64,000 nt of DNA. It comes from SZUA-36 sp963774415 (lineage in GTDB: Bacteria; Pseudomonadota; Gammaproteobacteria; Xanthomonadales; SZUA-36). The stretch lies in assembly GCA_963774415.1 (NCBI GenBank), contig CAVZEU010000005.1:62001-126000 (forward strand), written 5' to 3'. The notes beneath the pieces were generated by a model. That model was not told where the DNA came from, did no database searches, and saw nothing but the letters and a program-made list of their open reading frames with translations. This document shows, one piece after another, positions 52,025 to 61,462 of this stretch (position 1 is the first letter of the stretch; every line of letters begins with the position of its first letter). A program made the translations under genes and the position numbers.

Positions 52025-52942
52025 ATGCGTCTTTCACGTAACGTAGGCTGCTTTACAAAGCGCGCACCTGGTCGCGCTGAGCACCACTTCTTGTGGCAAG
52101 CGGCGCTCGCTGCTCTGATTCTCATGCTTTCCCCCTTTACCTGGGCAGACCCGACGGTAAGCGAGATCGGAACCAATCTCTATGCCTATATATCGGATAA
52201 CGACGGCAGTGCGAACTCCACCTTTCTCGTCGGACGGAAAGGCGTTCTCGTCGTTGATACCGGACTGAATGACATTGAGGGCAAGAAATTGTTACAAGCG
52301 ATCCGACGCGTGTCCAACCTTCCCATCCAATTCGTCATCAACACGCATTACCATCCTGACCACCAGGGCGGCAACACAACGGTGGGCCCTGAAGCCACGG
52401 TAATCAGTACAGGTTACACCAGAACTCAAACCGTTGCGCTGAAGAGCGCCAACCCGACAATGTCTACCCTGAGGCCCGCTGACATCACGTTCTCTCGGGC
52501 GCTAACGGTACATCTCGACCCATACGAAGTGGAAATCTGGTTCCCGGGTAAAGCCCATACCTCGGGTGATGCACTTGTGTATTTCCCGCAGCAGCAGGCC
52601 ATGGCCACGGGAGATATCTTTCTCAACCGGTCCTCGCCCGCGATGGACCGGGGGAGTGTCTCCAACTGGATCACGGCCCTGGACGAAATACTCAAAAAAC
52701 CGCTGCTGGCGGCGGTTCCGGGACACTTCGAACTTGGAACGAAAGCGGACATCGAACGCTTTCGTGACTACTTGCACGATCTTTACACCCAGGTTGAGCG
52801 CTTAAAACGCTCTGGAGCGAGTCTCGAGCAGGTGAAGAGCCAATTGCGGATGGAAAAATACAAGGATTTTCGCCAGTATCCGAAATACCATGCAACCTTC
52901 GCCGACAACGCCGAAGTCGTTTACAAGGAGTTAAAACCCTAG
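52025..52942 (+). CDS. Exported MBL-fold metallohydrolase
   Basis: A 305-residue protein starting at the ATG 52025 with GGAGG upstream. A long leader with a hydrophobic segment (ALAALILMLSPFTWA) gives a signal peptide ending near residue 43. The metallo-beta-lactamase signature is NTHYHPDHQGGNTT (H-x-H-x-D-H), followed by the later ligands His in GKAHTSGD, Asp in ATGDIF and His in VPGHFELG, so a two-zinc site is complete. It is of the SoxH/glyoxalase-II-like type; the substrate is unknown. It is divergent from the TetR gene. Base composition of this gene and the next receptor is visibly less GC-rich than the neighbourhood, which suggests transfer. Confidence 0.82.
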   Translation: MRLSRNVGCFTKRAPGRAEHHFLWQAALAALILMLSPFTWADPTVSEIGTNLYAYISDNDGSANSTFLVGRKGVLVVDTGLNDIEGKKLLQAIRRVSNLPIQFVINTHYHPDHQGGNTTVGPEATVISTGYTRTQTVALKSANPTMSTLRPADITFSRALTVHLDPYEVEIWFPGKAHTSGDALVYFPQQQAMATGDIFLNRSSPAMDRGSVSNWITALDEILKKPLLAAVPGHFELGTKADIERFRDYLHDLYTQVERLKRSGASLEQVKSQLRMEKYKDFRQYPKYHATFADNAEVVYKELKP

Positions 52943-53177
52943 CTTGCAATGGTGTCCACATCCAAGGTGTTGGCGCAGGTCGAACGCACTATTGACACCC
53001 GGATTGCATCCGCCTCAAACCCCGTCGAAGCGCGGCATGGTACCAACTTTGCAAAACACCTTCGTAACCGCATCAAGCGGCCCAAGTCAGGCCCGCTCCA
53101 GCCTTATCTATCGATTGCAATCCCGAAACCAGGGATGGCTTGCCGCCCAACCGCCTTGTTGAAACCTCGACTGAGCT

Positions 53178-55448
53178 TTAGAACCGGTAGCTCACGTTCA
53201 AGCCGACGGTTCGCGGTCGATTGGGCACAATGGCTCGCGGCGTAAGATTGCTTGCCTGCTCGATGATGTTGATCTCGGCCAGCTTGTCGAACACGTTGTC
53301 AATGAATATTTGCGCCAGCCAGTGTTCACTGCGAACACCGAAACGGACGTTACCTACGGTGTAACTGTGCTTGTAGTTATAGATCGGACTGTTGGGATTG
53401 AATTGGGTGCCAGAACCGTCGACATAGGAAAAGTTGGTGCCGACAAACCCGTTCAGGGTTGCACTGACCGGCCACGTATACCGGGCGGTGAAACTGGCCT
53501 GCCATTCCGGAACGTTGGGGAATTTGTCTCCGTCCCGTCCGCCAAACCCGAAGTTGGCCGTTGGCTGGTCCTCGGTTAGCTTGGCATTCGTATATGCCAA
53601 GGTCGCGGTCGTCTCGAGCCTCGGTGTCGGACGCGCGGCCACTTCCAATTCAACCCCAACCGACCTTGCTTTACCCGCATTGCTGATAAATGTGAATGAA
53701 TTCGCATCATCGGTGAAATCCGATACCTGTATGTTGTCCCACAGGAGCAAGTACACATCGCCGTTGACCTGGAGGCGATCGTCAAACCAGCGAGTTTTGG
53801 CGCCAATTTCGTAGTTCCAGAGCGAGTCGGACTTATATCTCTGGTTTTCGGGCGGTAGCGGGAAAACTGGATTCTGGTTTCCTCCACCCACACGAAATCC
53901 TTTCGCCACCGTAGCATAGACCATGGCTTCGTCCGAAACCTGATACGAAAGCTGCAACTTCGGTGTGAATGTGTCCTCGGATGTCTTGATCGTCGGCTCG
54001 GTCGACGGCGGGCTGAAGCCTCCAAATGGAAACGTGTTAACCCTATCGTCCTTTTGATCGCTGGTGAACCAGCGCAAGCCGACGAGCCCCGACAGCTTGT
54101 CAGTGATTTGGTAGGTCAATTCTCCGAAAAGGGCCAGCTTCTCCGTTTCGTTGGCCAGGTATTCGCCAAATATAGGTAAGAGCGGAACGTAGCGTGTCCC
54201 ATCGTCCTTCGTGGAAACGACCAACGTGTCAAACGTCGTCTTGAGGTCTTGGTAAAACACACCAGAAACAAAATTTATTGGCCCATCGAACTGGGAAGCG
54301 TAGCGAACCTCGGTCGTCCAGGCCTTGGTGGTATCAGTCTGATTCGTTACGCCGTTGATTGTGGGCAGACCCAACACTTCCAGGAACAGGAACTCACCGA
54401 ACTGCAGATCAAACGGTGTCGAGTCAAAATCGTCAGATACTTTTCGATCGAAGTAAGTGGTCGACGCAGTCACGGTCCCTGCATCGAAATCCTGGACCAG
54501 GGTCAGGTTGTACAGGTCCATTCTGTCATCCAGCCCGTCGATCACGTACTGATCCGTATTGAAGTTACCTAACGTACCGTCAGCGGTGGTGAAAATGAAG
54601 CGGCCACCGAGATCCGTGTGTTGGTGCATAGCAGTGGCGGTAATCCGTGTACGTTCCGAAGGATAGTAGCCCAACTCGGCACGAAATCCGTCCGTGTCTT
54701 CCGTGTTGACGTTGTCATTCCCCAAACGCACGTTATCGATGAAGCCGTCCATGTCGCGGATGTACCCGACCGCCCGGAACGCAAGCTGGTCCTTCACCAG
54801 GGGTATGTTGACCATGGCGTTGCCCTCGTAATTTTCTCCGCCAAACCTGGTGTGCGATATCGAGCCGTCTGCGAGCGCGGAAAGCTTTGCCGGATCCGGC
54901 TTGTTCGTGATGATGCGAATTGTACCGGTAAGCGACCCGTCACCATACAGCGTGCCTTGAGGCCCCCGCAAAACTTCAATTCGCTGGATATCGAAAAGTT
55001 TGAAATCAGGCTGCCGCAGGTCACCGCTAACCAGCATTTCGTCGATATACATTCCGACAGTCGCGACGCCGGTGCCGGTGGAGTTAGCACCGCGGATAAT
55101 GTAAATCTTGTCACCCGGCCCCGCGTCTTCAAAGGCCAATCCCGGCACCATCGATGCGTAATCTGAAAAACTGTCCACACGTTTGTCCTTGAGAAACTCT
55201 TCGGAAAACGCGGAAATACTGATTGGCACGTTTTGTGAGGATTGGACGCCGCGCTTGGTGGCGGTGACGATGATCTCTTCAATCACCCCGCTGTCATTTG
55301 AGGCAGAATTCTGCTGCGCCCAAACGACTCCACCGCCCAGAAAAACCGAAGATAAAAATAACACCAGGCTTGAAAACAACCAGCCCCAAAAAACGCTGTG
55401 TGACTCTTTGTGCAGGATATCGGGAACGTTCTCAACTTTTGTTTTCAT
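53178..55448 (-). CDS. TonB-dependent receptor
   Basis: A 756-residue outer-membrane receptor. A long leader (residues 1-44) contains the hydrophobic segment LFSSLVLFLSSVFLGGG and ends at VWAQQNSAS. The TonB box is EEIIVTATKR. The plug includes NVPISISAFSEEFL and the conserved IQRIEVLRGPQGTLYGDGSLTGTIRIIT (a landmark near residue 155). The barrel ends with the aromatic VGLNVSYRF. It is of the broad iron-complex-type family that has expanded in bacteria taking up large organic molecules, so the ligand may not be a siderophore. It lies convergent to the MBL gene and upstream on the same strand lies a relic and a second receptor gene. Its composition is less GC-rich than the next one. Confidence 0.87.
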   Translation of the reverse strand: MKTKVENVPDILHKESHSVFWGWLFSSLVLFLSSVFLGGGVVWAQQNSASNDSGVIEEIIVTATKRGVQSSQNVPISISAFSEEFLKDKRVDSFSDYASMVPGLAFEDAGPGDKIYIIRGANSTGTGVATVGMYIDEMLVSGDLRQPDFKLFDIQRIEVLRGPQGTLYGDGSLTGTIRIITNKPDPAKLSALADGSISHTRFGGENYEGNAMVNIPLVKDQLAFRAVGYIRDMDGFIDNVRLGNDNVNTEDTDGFRAELGYYPSERTRITATAMHQHTDLGGRFIFTTADGTLGNFNTDQYVIDGLDDRMDLYNLTLVQDFDAGTVTASTTYFDRKVSDDFDSTPFDLQFGEFLFLEVLGLPTINGVTNQTDTTKAWTTEVRYASQFDGPINFVSGVFYQDLKTTFDTLVVSTKDDGTRYVPLLPIFGEYLANETEKLALFGELTYQITDKLSGLVGLRWFTSDQKDDRVNTFPFGGFSPPSTEPTIKTSEDTFTPKLQLSYQVSDEAMVYATVAKGFRVGGGNQNPVFPLPPENQRYKSDSLWNYEIGAKTRWFDDRLQVNGDVYLLLWDNIQVSDFTDDANSFTFISNAGKARSVGVELEVAARPTPRLETTATLAYTNAKLTEDQPTANFGFGGRDGDKFPNVPEWQASFTARYTWPVSATLNGFVGTNFSYVDGSGTQFNPNSPIYNYKHSYTVGNVRFGVRSEHWLAQIFIDNVFDKLAEINIIEQASNLTPRAIVPNRPRTVGLNVSYRF

Positions 55449-55509
55449 TTCAGTCTACCTGTCGGCCAACGCAGTTTCTCAAAATGCATGATTTAGCATA
55501 TAAGCATAG

Positions 55510-55656
55510 CCAATCGAGCAGCCCATCGCCAGCTTTCTTGAGCAGGCCTGCGTGCGCCAGCGATTTGCGAAAACCGGAGCGGTGTTGATCGCCACGTGGC
55601 CCAAGGCCCGCGGCGGCAGCGGCTTTCCGGCGCGGGTGCTGGCACTGCTGCCCTGA
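55510..55656 (+). pseudogene. C-terminal relic of a cyclase (kynurenine-formamidase-like) gene
   Basis: From after a stop at 55507 to a TGA at 55656 the plus strand encodes 48 residues that end in TGAVLIATWPKARGGSG and PARVLALLP. This is the typical C-terminus of the putative cyclase family (PLK-RGGSG-P-RA-ALLP). No start or catalytic N-terminal part is present, and the frame begins abruptly, so it is a leftover from an old gene cut when the neighbouring receptor genes came in. The assignment rests on a short match only. Confidence 0.5.
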
Positions 55657-55687
55657 CCCGCGAATCGCGGATTAGTGCAGGCTCAGA

Positions 55688-58045
55688 TCAATAACGCCAT
55701 TTCAGCGTGACGCCGTAGGTGCGCGGACGGGCGGCGACCAGCGATTCGGGATCCTGGAACGTGCCGATGCCGTCGTATACCGCCAGTTCGTCGTTGAGGT
55801 TGCGGATGTAGGCGCCGAGCGAAAAGTGCCGGTTGATGTCCAGGTTCGCGAACAGGTCCACCACCACGTAGGACGGCAGGTGAATGCTGAACGGGTTATC
55901 GGCCCTGAACTCGGTGTCGGTGCTGTCGCGGTAAGTCACGTCGGCGGTCACCGAGAACGGCATGCCGCCCACCTCGGTGCTGTATTTGGCCGAGCCGAAC
56001 AACTGCAACTCGGGCACGTTGGGAATCTTGTCGCCTTTAAGGCCGGTAATCACGAACGGCGAGGCCGCGATCAGCGGTGGTTGGTCCTCGGTCAACTGGT
56101 GGTCGAAGTAATAGGCGCCGTTGAAATCAAACCGCAGACTGTCGGTTGGAAGGAACTCCACCGCCCATTCGAGGCCGTTGACTTTGGCGCCGCCGCCGTT
56201 GGTCGTGAATGGCTCGACCGCTGCCGGGTCGCGCGGTTCGACCTGGATGTCGTTCCAGTCGATGAAGAATGCCGAGGCGTTGACCTGCAGACGGTCGTCG
56301 AGCCAGCGGCTCTTGATGCCGAACTCGGTGTTCTTCAACTCATCGGAATCGTAAGTTCCCGGGATGCCGGGTGCAAACGGTTGGTTGGCGTTGTTGGTGC
56401 CGCCAACGCGGAAGCCTTCGGAATATAGGGCATAGACCATGACGTCATCGGCGGCCTGGTAAGAGAGGCTGAACTTGGGCCGCACGGTGTCGCCGCTCTG
56501 CCTGAGGCGCCCGATCGGGTTGCCGTTGAAGGTTGAGCCGATGATCTCTCCCTCGGGCACCGAAATGGCGCCGACAAAGCCGTGCGTTGTCGCCTGGTCG
56601 GACACCACGTCCGCCTTGAACCAGCGCAGACCACCCAGCAGGGTCCACTTTTCCGCCAGTTGCAGCGTGGCCTCGCCGAAGACCGCCTTTTGCTCGATCT
56701 CGTCACTGCGGATGCGGCCGAAAAACGCCGTGCCGCCGGCGCTCAGGGCGTCGTTGGAGTTCAACGGATCCCAGGGCACCTTGTGCCCGTGGTCGTCGGT
56801 CGTGGTCACCTGCACCTCGAAGTCATTCTCGTCCTTCTGGTAGTAAACACCGGCGACGATATTGAACGGGCCGTCGAAACTGGAGGCGAACCGGCCCTCG
56901 AACATCTTGGTTTCGTACGATTGCGGTTGCACCGTGATACCGGGGATCGGCACGCCGAAAAACAGCAGCACGGGCGTACTGTCGAATACGAACTCGATAT
57001 CGTGCTTGAAACGACTCACCGACAGGTTGAACGCGCCGTAATCGGTGCGGAACTCGCCGGTGATGCCGAACAGGTCGACATCGTCCGAACGCGGGTTGAC
57101 GGTGATGTCCGCATTTTCAAAATTGCGATCCGGCGTCAGCGGGGCCAGCCCCGGCAGGTTGGCAAAACCGGGGTTGCCCGGCAGGTTGGCGATCTCGGGC
57201 GGCTGGCCCGGCCAGGCAATCGTGCCCTTGCCCGTGAAGCGGGAAGAGCCGCCGACGTCCATATCCTGGTGCAACGCCAGCGCGTCGATCGTGATATCTT
57301 CGTTCGGTGTCCAGCGCAGCATGAAACGCCCGCCGTTGGTTTCCTCGTCGTTGATGTTATGGGCATTACCGTCAAAGACGTACGGACCGGTTTGCAGACG
57401 CGGCTGGTCGATCCAGCCGTTGTTGTCCGTGCGCCAGCCCACCAAGCGCAGGGCCAGCCGGTCCTTTACCACCGGTACGTTGATGACGGCGGTCAGCGAG
57501 TAATTGAAGCCCCCGTTTTTGGTATCGGAAAAATCACTGTCCGCGTAGGCGTCGAATGCGCCCGTATCCGGCTTGCGGGGAATGAACTTGATCGTACCCG
57601 CCATCGAGTTGGCGCCGTAAAGCGTGCCCTGCGGACCATTGAGCACTTCGACGCGCTGGAGATCGACCAGCTTGATCGGTGCGTTTTTGCCGCCGCCGTC
57701 CTGCTGATCATTGGCCGTGATGACGTATTCGTCGAAGTAGGCACCCACCACCGCGGGGCCGTTGCCGTTAATGCCGCGGATGATGTATTCCTTATCACCC
57801 GGGCCCAGATCCTGAAAGTTCAAACCGGGCACCGAAGCGGAAAACTGCTCGAAATCGAGAATCCCCTTCGCTTCCATGTCCGCGCCGCCGATCGCATGGA
57901 TGCCTCCGGCAATGGACTGGATATCGGTATCGCCGCGCTTGGTTGCGGTTACGATGACTTCTTCGATCTCCGAAGCAAGCAGCGTGGTTGGAAGTAGCAT
58001 CAGAAAAAACAGCAACAGTAATTTTTGGAAGTTGGCTGTGCGCAT
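55688..58045 (-). CDS. TonB-dependent receptor
   Basis: A 785-residue receptor, starting at the ATG 58045 with a GGAGG site (an in-frame start five codons earlier is less likely). The signal peptide (LLLLFFLMLLPTTLLA) precedes SEIEEVIVTATKRGD with the TonB box. The plug has LQRVEVLNGPQGTLYGANSMAGTIKF (landmark) and the barrel ends in GVTLKWRY, with the expected aromatic end. It is clearly paralogous to the receptor at 53178-55448: both have the GLNF/GLAF-x-D-x-GPGDK-Y-IRG pattern in the plug. Composition is GC-rich like the rest of the window. A small unknown gene and two M16 protease genes lie upstream on the same strand. Confidence 0.88.
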   Translation of the reverse strand: MRTANFQKLLLLFFLMLLPTTLLASEIEEVIVTATKRGDTDIQSIAGGIHAIGGADMEAKGILDFEQFSASVPGLNFQDLGPGDKEYIIRGINGNGPAVVGAYFDEYVITANDQQDGGGKNAPIKLVDLQRVEVLNGPQGTLYGANSMAGTIKFIPRKPDTGAFDAYADSDFSDTKNGGFNYSLTAVINVPVVKDRLALRLVGWRTDNNGWIDQPRLQTGPYVFDGNAHNINDEETNGGRFMLRWTPNEDITIDALALHQDMDVGGSSRFTGKGTIAWPGQPPEIANLPGNPGFANLPGLAPLTPDRNFENADITVNPRSDDVDLFGITGEFRTDYGAFNLSVSRFKHDIEFVFDSTPVLLFFGVPIPGITVQPQSYETKMFEGRFASSFDGPFNIVAGVYYQKDENDFEVQVTTTDDHGHKVPWDPLNSNDALSAGGTAFFGRIRSDEIEQKAVFGEATLQLAEKWTLLGGLRWFKADVVSDQATTHGFVGAISVPEGEIIGSTFNGNPIGRLRQSGDTVRPKFSLSYQAADDVMVYALYSEGFRVGGTNNANQPFAPGIPGTYDSDELKNTEFGIKSRWLDDRLQVNASAFFIDWNDIQVEPRDPAAVEPFTTNGGGAKVNGLEWAVEFLPTDSLRFDFNGAYYFDHQLTEDQPPLIAASPFVITGLKGDKIPNVPELQLFGSAKYSTEVGGMPFSVTADVTYRDSTDTEFRADNPFSIHLPSYVVVDLFANLDINRHFSLGAYIRNLNDELAVYDGIGTFQDPESLVAARPRTYGVTLKWRY

Positions 58046-58206
58046 GAGAATGTCCTCCACGTTTCCGCCCCGGGTTTCTTTTGATTATCGGGAGCATGAT
58101 CGGCTTTTCATGCTGCGTATAACGCGTTGGCCTGACAAGTATAAAAATAGGGCCAAAGGTCTAATACCTGCGCCGGGTAACGGCGCCCGGCACAGGGCAG
58201 CCGCTT

Positions 58207-58470
58207 TCAGTCACCAAGATGATCCAGGGCTTCCTCCTCGAACATGGCGAGCAGTTTGTCGATTTCGGCTTCGGCTTGACCCGTGTCACGGGCCCGGCGC
58301 ACGTTCTCCACCTGTTGCCTGATCTTGCTGATGGCGTTGAGCAGCCACGCACGGTCCTGGTGCACGGCCAGATGGCGCCAACTGACACAGCCCGCGATCT
58401 CCCTGGCCGCGTGCCTGCTGCTGATTTCACTCAAAGTGTGGATTCTTTCCTCTTGAATTTCCTGCTTCAT
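58207..58470 (-). CDS. Small hypothetical protein
   Basis: An 87-residue cytosolic protein with an AGGAA site upstream. No family is recognised. It is charged and helical throughout, with a likely coiled coil in the C-terminal half (KIRQQVENVRRARDTGQAEAE and EIDKLLAMFEEEALDHL). It lies between the receptor gene (about 160 bases downstream) and the M16 pair (54 bases upstream), all on the same strand. A role tied to either neighbour is possible but not shown. Confidence 0.55.
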   Translation of the reverse strand: MKQEIQEERIHTLSEISSRHAAREIAGCVSWRHLAVHQDRAWLLNAISKIRQQVENVRRARDTGQAEAEIDKLLAMFEEEALDHLGD

Positions 58471-58523
58471 ATTGGTTCCTGAAAGAAACTGGGGTTAACC
58501 AGGGCTGAACGAAAGCCCGTTCA

Positions 58524-60071
58524 TTACTTGAATGTATCGGCTGACTGCACCACGGTGACCTTGCTGATATTCAGCGGGTATTCCGCCACCGTTTCATCTT
58601 CAGCCAGAACATCCGCCGGCAACCCGGACTTTACCAGATTGGAATAACTCATTGGAGAGGGCGTATTGTTGATCAGGCTGTCGGCCAGGGGTTGCGCCTC
58701 GCTGCTGTCGGTGACGATCGTAACGAACAGTTTTTGCGTTTGCCAGTACTTGCGAATCGCGGCGTTGACCTCATCCAGCGTGACGTTTTCCAGTAAGCGG
58801 TCAAGGTCTCGCAGGTAGTCGGTCCGCCCGTAAAAGCGGCTGTCCATGAGCCAGCCCAGTTGCTGCGCCGGGCTTTGTGCATATAGCCGCGTATAGCTTC
58901 GCAGAAAGGTCCTGGTCGCTTCGAAGTCCCGCTTGCTCATGCCGTTCTTGATCAACAGGTCGAACTCGCGCAGCGCCATGCGCAGTGCGAAGTGCGCGTG
59001 CCCGATCTTGACGCCGGCCAACTCGGGATACTGGCTCCGCAATTGCTTCGCGATCTGTACCGGGCGGATCCAGATCGACCAGTAATTGGAAGCGCGCGGC
59101 ACACCCGAAGGCGGCAACTGGTTGCTCCCGCCGTCGCTGTACCACTCGATATAGCTATAGTCGCCGTAATTCATCGAGCGTGTTTCGCGGATTTTCTGGT
59201 ACAAGCGCGAATACGACTTGCGGTGTTCCCCCATCCACGAATTCGCGATCATCAGCGCAGCGAAATCGTCGTCGGCGCGGGTAATGGGCAGCGGCGCGCC
59301 GGTAAAGATGGCGGAACCGAAGGCCCCGTCCTTGACGATGATTTCCACGACCACGCCGTCCGGCGTCCTGGCCGCTGACGGCTTGGGCGGCGTGTAGGCC
59401 GCATCCGGCAGTTCTTCGAGGTCCTGCTTGAATCGCTCCAGCATCGCGTCGGTGTAACTGCCGGCGATGCCCAGCATGACGTTGTTGCGTGTGAACGCCC
59501 GGCGGTAATGGGCCTTGATGTCATCGAGCGTGATCGACCGCACCGCCGCCGAGGTGCCCTGCACCATGTGTTGCATATTGCCGCCGCGGAACAGCAGGTC
59601 TTCGAGTGCAAACTTGCTGTAATCCTCGTCGGACGAGGCGCGTACGACCTGATCGACATAGTTCTGCTGGGCCTGCATCAGGCGCGAGAAGTCCCGCTCT
59701 TCGAAATTCGGTGCCAGCAGCGCATTCTTCAGCAGCGGGTAGAACTGATCGACAAAATCGACCGGCACCTGGAAGGTGAAAGTCGTGACCTGTTTGTCGA
59801 CGGCCGCGGAATAGCCGGCCGCCCACGGCATCATCCTGTCCTGGATCTCGGCATAACTGCGGCCGCCGGCGCCCCCCGCAGCCATCATCGAAGCGGTGGC
59901 ATAGGTCAGCCCCTCCTTGCCGGCCGGGTCCGCGATCGAGCCGTTCATGAAGCGGACCTTGAACACGACCTTGTTGGAATTTGCCTGCTTGAGTGCGATG
60001 ACTTCCATGGCTTGTGCCTGGACGCCGAAAAAGACGGCCAGCACCACGGCCGCGCGGATAAAGGCCTTCAT
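58524..60071 (-). CDS. M16-family protease partner subunit without the zinc motif
   Basis: A 515-residue exported protein of the M16 (pitrilysin/insulinase-like) fold. The signal peptide ends at VQAQAMEV. It aligns with the M16 core (VRFMNGSIADPAGKEGLTYATASMM) but the place of the HxxEH motif reads TYATASMM, so it has no zinc site. The C-terminal half has the usual RLYQKIRETRSMNYG substrate-side segment. In bacterial M16 pairs one subunit is active and the other is needed for substrate binding; this fits the latter. The start overlaps the stop of the active subunit by 4 bases (ATGA). It is probably periplasmic. Confidence 0.85.
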   Translation of the reverse strand: MKAFIRAAVVLAVFFGVQAQAMEVIALKQANSNKVVFKVRFMNGSIADPAGKEGLTYATASMMAAGGAGGRSYAEIQDRMMPWAAGYSAAVDKQVTTFTFQVPVDFVDQFYPLLKNALLAPNFEERDFSRLMQAQQNYVDQVVRASSDEDYSKFALEDLLFRGGNMQHMVQGTSAAVRSITLDDIKAHYRRAFTRNNVMLGIAGSYTDAMLERFKQDLEELPDAAYTPPKPSAARTPDGVVVEIIVKDGAFGSAIFTGAPLPITRADDDFAALMIANSWMGEHRKSYSRLYQKIRETRSMNYGDYSYIEWYSDGGSNQLPPSGVPRASNYWSIWIRPVQIAKQLRSQYPELAGVKIGHAHFALRMALREFDLLIKNGMSKRDFEATRTFLRSYTRLYAQSPAQQLGWLMDSRFYGRTDYLRDLDRLLENVTLDEVNAAIRKYWQTQKLFVTIVTDSSEAQPLADSLINNTPSPMSYSNLVKSGLPADVLAEDETVAEYPLNISKVTVVQSADTFK

Positions 60072-61432
60072 TTCAATGCTCCCTTCTCGTCATCGGAGAT
60101 CGTCGCGATGGTCAGGTGATCCGGCACGAAGTACTTGTTGGCGACCATCCTGATATCGGCGGCACCGACCTTGTCGTAGAGGGCGTACAGCCGGTTGACC
60201 GATTCCGCGTCACCGGTCAGCTGTATGTAGTGGCTGAGCGATTGCGCGATCGCGTCGGGGGTATCGATGCTCATGGCGAAGCGGTACTTGAGATTGGACT
60301 TGGTCCGCTCCAGCAAGTCGGCGTCCACGTCCTCGGCCTTGACCTTCGCGATCGCCTTCCTGATCTCGGCCATGACATAGGGCATGTCCTCTTTTTTCAC
60401 CAGCGAGGCCTGGATCGTGAACAGGCCCGGATCCCGTTGATCGTACGCCCCGCCGCTCAAAAAGCGCACTTTCTGCTCGTCGATGACCAGTTTCTTGTAA
60501 AGCTCGGAGGTCGGTGAAAAAACAATCGAGGACAGGACGTCGAGGGCCGGCATGTCGATCTTCGAATCGCTGAAGGCGGGACCCTTGTAGCTCATGCTGA
60601 GAAACGGCGGGATGCTGCCGTTCTTCAGGTGCGTGTAGCGCGTCTCGGTCTGCTCCGGTTCCGCCGGTACGACGGAGTGGTAGCTGCCGTGCTTCCACTT
60701 TCCGAAATATTTTTCCGCCAGCGCGTTGACGCGCTCGGGCGTTACATCGCCGACCACGAGCACGGTGTTGTATTCCGGGCGGTAGTACCGGTCGAAGAAC
60801 TTTTTCGAGTACTCGTACTGGTTTGGCATATCGACGATGTCCTTGAAGTAGCCCATGGTCGTATGCGAGTACGTGTGCTTCCTGAAGGCGGTTTCCGCCA
60901 GTTTCTCGCTCAGCTGGTTGTACGGGTTGGCAAAATTCTTGGTGTATTCACCCTTGACGGCGCCGGCCTCGGTTTTGAAATCGTGTTCGGAGTATTTCAG
61001 GTTCATGAAGCGGTCCGACTCCAAATCGAACATCAGTTCCAGCTTGTCGGCATTGCCCGTCATGTGATAATCGGTCCGGTCCTGCGTCGTGTTGGCATTG
61101 GCCGCCGCACCGGTCGACTTGAGCGCCGCCGCGTAGGCTTCCTTGGAATATTTTTCCGTGCCGCGAAACATCATGTGTTCGAAGAAATGGGCGAAGCCGG
61201 TTACGCCGGGTTCGACCTCGTTGCGGGCCCCGACGCGCGTGATAATGTGCAGTGCGGCCAGACCCGGCGAGTCGAAAGGCACCGTGACCACGTTCAGGCC
61301 GTTGGCCAGCCGGTGCTGGTAAATCGGATAGGGCAGGATTTTTCCAGCGCCCGTGTCCTGTGCGCAAAACGCGCTGCCCGTGGCGCCGAGCAGCAGGGCC
61401 AGCGCGCCGGTCTTGATCGAGTTCTTCATCAT
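60068..61432 (-). CDS. Active M16-family zinc protease subunit
   Basis: A 454-residue periplasmic protease. The signal peptide ends at GSAFCAQ. The inverted zinc motif HFFEH is at residues 82-86 (GFAHFFEHMMFRGTEKYSKEA), and the downstream Glu ligand lies in TEAGAVKGEY, at about residue 160. The C-terminal half has EQKVRFLSGGAYDQRDPGLF. It degrades peptides or small proteins; paired with the inactive subunit it forms an M16B-type heterodimer. Its presence upstream of two large TonB receptors is reminiscent of FusC/PqqL-type systems, in which an M16 protease cuts an imported protein in the periplasm, but the link is only by position. The GFA-type gene lies 30 bases upstream. Confidence 0.88.
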   Translation of the reverse strand: MMKNSIKTGALALLLGATGSAFCAQDTGAGKILPYPIYQHRLANGLNVVTVPFDSPGLAALHIITRVGARNEVEPGVTGFAHFFEHMMFRGTEKYSKEAYAAALKSTGAAANANTTQDRTDYHMTGNADKLELMFDLESDRFMNLKYSEHDFKTEAGAVKGEYTKNFANPYNQLSEKLAETAFRKHTYSHTTMGYFKDIVDMPNQYEYSKKFFDRYYRPEYNTVLVVGDVTPERVNALAEKYFGKWKHGSYHSVVPAEPEQTETRYTHLKNGSIPPFLSMSYKGPAFSDSKIDMPALDVLSSIVFSPTSELYKKLVIDEQKVRFLSGGAYDQRDPGLFTIQASLVKKEDMPYVMAEIRKAIAKVKAEDVDADLLERTKSNLKYRFAMSIDTPDAIAQSLSHYIQLTGDAESVNRLYALYDKVGAADIRMVANKYFVPDHLTIATISDDEKGALK

Positions 61433-61462
61433 CGCAGTTCCAATGTGGGTGCCCCGTCTCGC

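Noticed and set aside
52949..53245. Plus-strand open frame of about 98 codons after the MBL gene
   Set aside because: It runs into the receptor gene on the other strand, has no ribosome site and no recognisable features.
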